From: Sphaeroforma arctica JP610
Lineage: Eukaryota > Opisthokonta > Ichthyosporea > Ichthyophonida
DNA: 22,236 bases
Direction: 5' to 3'
Assembly: GCF_001186125.1 (NCBI RefSeq)
Contig: NW_014040148.1
Coordinates: 1,744-23,979 of the forward strand
The notes beneath the pieces are model-generated. The model was not told the DNA's origin, made no database searches, and worked only from the letters and a program-made list of their open reading frames with translations. Each line of letters starts with the position of its first letter. Within the stretch, counting starts at the first letter, position 1. Of the stretch, positions 19,895 to 22,236 are shown one piece after another. The position numbers were made by a program, and so were the translations under genes.

Positions 19895-20392
19895 TTAGGC
19901 CAGGAGGAAGGCGGCTCCGGCGACTGCCAAGGCTCCTACGGTCGTGGGTGCAAATGATCCGGCGCTGTTTTCGTTATTGCTCTTGCTGTTTACATCGGTA
20001 GAGCTGATTAGAGGAGTAATTTTAACGGATTTAACATTGTCACCACAGCGCATACACACTTGGCATTTTCCACCGTCGGTCGATCGAATGAAGGCAACTT
20101 CCTCGGTGGTGGTGAACTGAAGGGGATAGTCCTGGCACTCAGCTTCGGTGGGGAACATTAGTACCTCGGTGTCGTAATCGTTACTCAGACGGAAGAATCT
20201 GTACTCAACATCACCCAACTCGGACACTTTTACGGCGGTGCTCTGCTGAGTACACAGCTTCTGCATGCTATCGAATCCACTGTTCAAAACATGGTCCCCA
20301 CTGCAATCCACAGTGTTGAAGAACTCAACCTGACCGTGCTTACCATAGGCAGTGGCAACGAAAAGGGAAGCGAGTGCAAATACGACCTTCAT
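19895..20392 (-). CDS. Small secreted six-Cys protein, probably GPI-anchored (165 residues)
   Basis: A single-exon minus-strand gene starting at the ATG at 20392-20390. Residues 1-17 (MKVVFALASLFVATAYG) form a clear signal peptide. The mature part has six cysteines: C30, C47, C86, C110, C113 and C116, the last three as CxxCxxC. This even number suits three disulfides. It has little else but short strand-like stretches. A Ser/Asn-rich linker (130-146) leads to a hydrophobic C-terminal tail (VGALAVAGAAFLLA) with no basic residues after it, the pattern of a GPI-attachment signal, with a likely cleavage site near N142-G145. It is probably a cell-surface or cell-wall protein. No named family was recognised. 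TATAAG lies on the minus strand at 20475-20470, about 80 bp upstream, with CCAAT boxes beyond it. AATAAA lies 123 nt downstream. Confidence 0.8.
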   Translation of the reverse strand: MKVVFALASLFVATAYGKHGQVEFFNTVDCSGDHVLNSGFDSMQKLCTQQSTAVKVSELGDVEYRFFRLSNDYDTEVLMFPTEAECQDYPLQFTTTEEVAFIRSTDGGKCQVCMRCGDNVKSVKITPLISSTDVNSKSNNENSAGSFAPTTVGALAVAGAAFLLA

Positions 20393-20469
20393 TCTTGTTT
20401 AGGTAGGTTGGGAACTTTGGATTTAAATAATCTGCTGGTAGACGTGTTCAGCGATTTTGAAAACTCACA

Positions 20470-20771
20470 CTTATACTGGTTGTGAAAAGTAGCAGAGTGG
20501 TAGTGGTATAAGAAGTGAACGGGCGTATACATATCCAGAAGAATATTCTCATTTTTCACAAATTTATGTTCGATTGTGGCTCGATATTGAGTAAACGCCC
20601 CAGAGATGACCCAAATCGGCCACCAAACAACAATAATATACATGATTGGCTGAGAGCATATGTGTTCTCCTTCGCAACCAATGTATCTAAAAAATTCAAA
20701 AAAAATTCATTGCAAATTGGTCATTGGCTGTCAAAAATTACGTTGTCACGGTTCATACTTCTTTTAATTGG
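20470..20771 (-). promoter_or_regulatory. Probable promoter with TATA and four CCAAT boxes
   Basis: Read on the minus strand, CCAAT occurs at 20645-20649, 20716-20720, 20723-20727 and 20767-20771. One more is on the plus strand at 20678-20682. A TATAAG lies at 20470-20475. The boxes are 250-380 bp upstream of the surface-protein start codon. CCAAT is the NF-Y target; use here is inferred. Confidence 0.45.
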
Positions 20772-20774
20772 TCA

Positions 20775-21214
20775 GAATCTCTAAGCACTAAATTATTCAA
20801 AAAAAAAAGTTCACAATATTCAAAAATAAACAACAAAAGCGTCTTAACCCGAAATTGAAATATTCTGTTCATGTCTCTTATTGATTCTGATCTTGTGTAT
20901 TAGATATATAAATATGATTTATAAAAGTGATCGTTTATGTTTTCTCGTCTGAAATTACTTTGCTACAAGTCATATTTTAAACAGGACTGTTATCATGAAA
21001 TAGCGGGTGGTTGAGATGGCTGCGATAAGACCATAGTCATTGCAAAAATCTTCACCCCCCCCCCCGCCCGCAGGACCGTGTCACCGTGGTCAAGGCGCTC
21101 TCTATAGAGGCGAGAGAATTCGATGGACCGCAGGATTCTCGCATAATTACATATTACGTGGACTAAAAAACAAACAAATGGTTGCATGTGTTTTAAAAAA
21201 AATGTGAAGTGGCC
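20775..21214. other. Non-coding, with an 11-C run and GC-rich patch
   Basis: Mostly AT-rich. An 11-base C run at 21055-21065, followed by GCCCGC, opens a GC-rich patch to about 21130. The patch contains the palindrome CTCTATAGAG and an inverted repeat GCGAGA/TCTCGC. The short minus-strand open frame over it has no recognisable domain. Confidence 0.6.
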
Positions 21215-22130
21215 CCATACACACGCCTATTCACATACACATACACATACATATACCTGTTCACATACACATAACATATATACATATCTATCCACATACA
21301 CATACGCATGACTTATCACATACAGACATACGCATAAACATAACTTTTGACATAACCATACACACACACGTACCTATTCACCTATTCACATATCCATTCA
21401 CATTCCTATTCACACATATACACATACACGTACCTATCTCCATAGACATACGCATGCCAATTCACATACCCCTATTCATATAGATACCTATTCATATATA
21501 CATTTACATAGACATACATATCCACATCCACATACCTATCCACATCAACATGCCTATTCGTGTACAACATTATGCACATGCCTATTCACGCACATATATA
21601 TACTATATACCTATTGACATACCCATGCACATGTCTATTCGCCCACATGTACACGTTCACAAACTTGTTCACATATAAATCCACAGGCTTACTCACACTC
21701 ACGTATACTCACCTATTCACATTCAAAGGCACATGCCTATTCACACATTTTTACACACATACATACATATGTATAGGCGTACACGTACACTTTTAACGCA
21801 CAAATACCCATTCACATATCCATATACCTGTCTGTTCACAAACACGTGCACGCACCATTCACTATCCATTCACACGTCTATTTACTTACACATACACATA
21901 TACGTACGTATCCATATACACATACACATGCCTATTTATTCACACATACACATGCCTATTCATACGTCTATTCATACACACTCATATCTATACCTATTCT
22001 CAGACTCGTGCCTATCAACATAAATGCACATGCCTATTCGCACTCATGTACACGTAGCTATTAGCATACTCATGTACATATCTATTCTCATATCCAACAG
22101 ATACCTATTCTTGTACACATACACATACAT
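21215..22130. repeat. Hexamer-phased minisatellite (CCTATT / CACATA / CACATG)
   Basis: About 900 bp are built from six-base words, chiefly CCTATT, CACATA, CACATG and variants, in irregular order. The six-base period keeps reading frames open, so predicted Tyr/His/Thr/Leu-rich peptides here are artefacts. Confidence 0.9.
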
Positions 22131-22131
22131 G

Positions 22132-22167
<36 letters not shown>

Positions 22168-22171
22168 TACG

Positions 22172-22236
<65 letters not shown>
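22131..22236. repeat. TA dinucleotide tract
   Basis: Nearly pure TA to the end of the window, with two short breaks (ACTACGT and ACTAC). Such tracts often stop assemblies. Confidence 0.95.

Noticed and set aside
21560-22064. Open frames in the hexamer minisatellite
   Set aside because: A six-base repeat keeps frames open by itself; the peptides are simple repeats.

Overview
The window is eukaryotic nuclear DNA with low gene density. It holds five genes that can be supported. Exons are GC-richer than their surroundings, introns follow the GT-AG rule, and intergenic DNA and introns carry long AT, CA and TACA microsatellites. No prokaryotic operon, CRISPR array, tRNA or rRNA was seen. The gene set is a SWI/SNF BAF60 subunit, an SH2 protein, a syntenin-like double-PDZ protein and a secreted, apparently GPI-anchored surface protein. 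This fits a unicellular relative of animals, for example an ichthyosporean such as Sphaeroforma. That placement is inferred from gene content only.

Layout: (1) 1-250 is microsatellite. (2) 361-4380 (+) is an intron-rich SMARCD/BAF60 gene. Its splice junctions were worked out by matching each exon to the animal family, and only the first exon is uncertain. (3) 4381-6467 is intergenic, with a microsatellite, a possible faint Copia-type fossil, degenerate tandem repeats of about 108 bp, three successive hairpins, and a 19-bp repeat array just upstream of the next start codon. (4) 6468-9613 (+) is a three-exon gene for a protein of about 888 residues: a long basic, Ser-rich disordered region, then a RING-H2 finger, then a C-terminal SH2 domain. 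(5) 9614-12218 has no recognisable gene. (6) 12219-13919 (-) is a small helical protein of three or more exons that I do not recognise; its largest intron holds a microsatellite. (7) 13920-15157 has a GC-rich block, a GA-rich repeat and the upstream region of the next gene. (8) 15158-16417 (+) is an intronless syntenin-like tandem PDZ gene. (9) 16418-19894 is mostly unexplained, with a possible membrane-protein exon on the minus strand, three degenerate repeats of about 195 bp and a very GC-rich hairpin. (10) 19895-20392 (-) is the small secreted Cys-rich protein, with a cluster of CCAAT boxes upstream. (11) 20800-22236 is non-coding and ends in a hexamer-phased minisatellite and a TA tract.

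The genes are ordinary independent eukaryotic genes, not an operon. The most interesting item is the RING-SH2 protein. It places the RING before the SH2, the reverse of CBL ubiquitin ligases. It has two in-frame splice acceptors that would make SH2 isoforms with or without a 28-residue insert, and several 14-3-3-like sites. It ends in Ile-Asp-Val, a possible PDZ ligand. The nearby syntenin-like protein also ends in Ile-Asp-Val.
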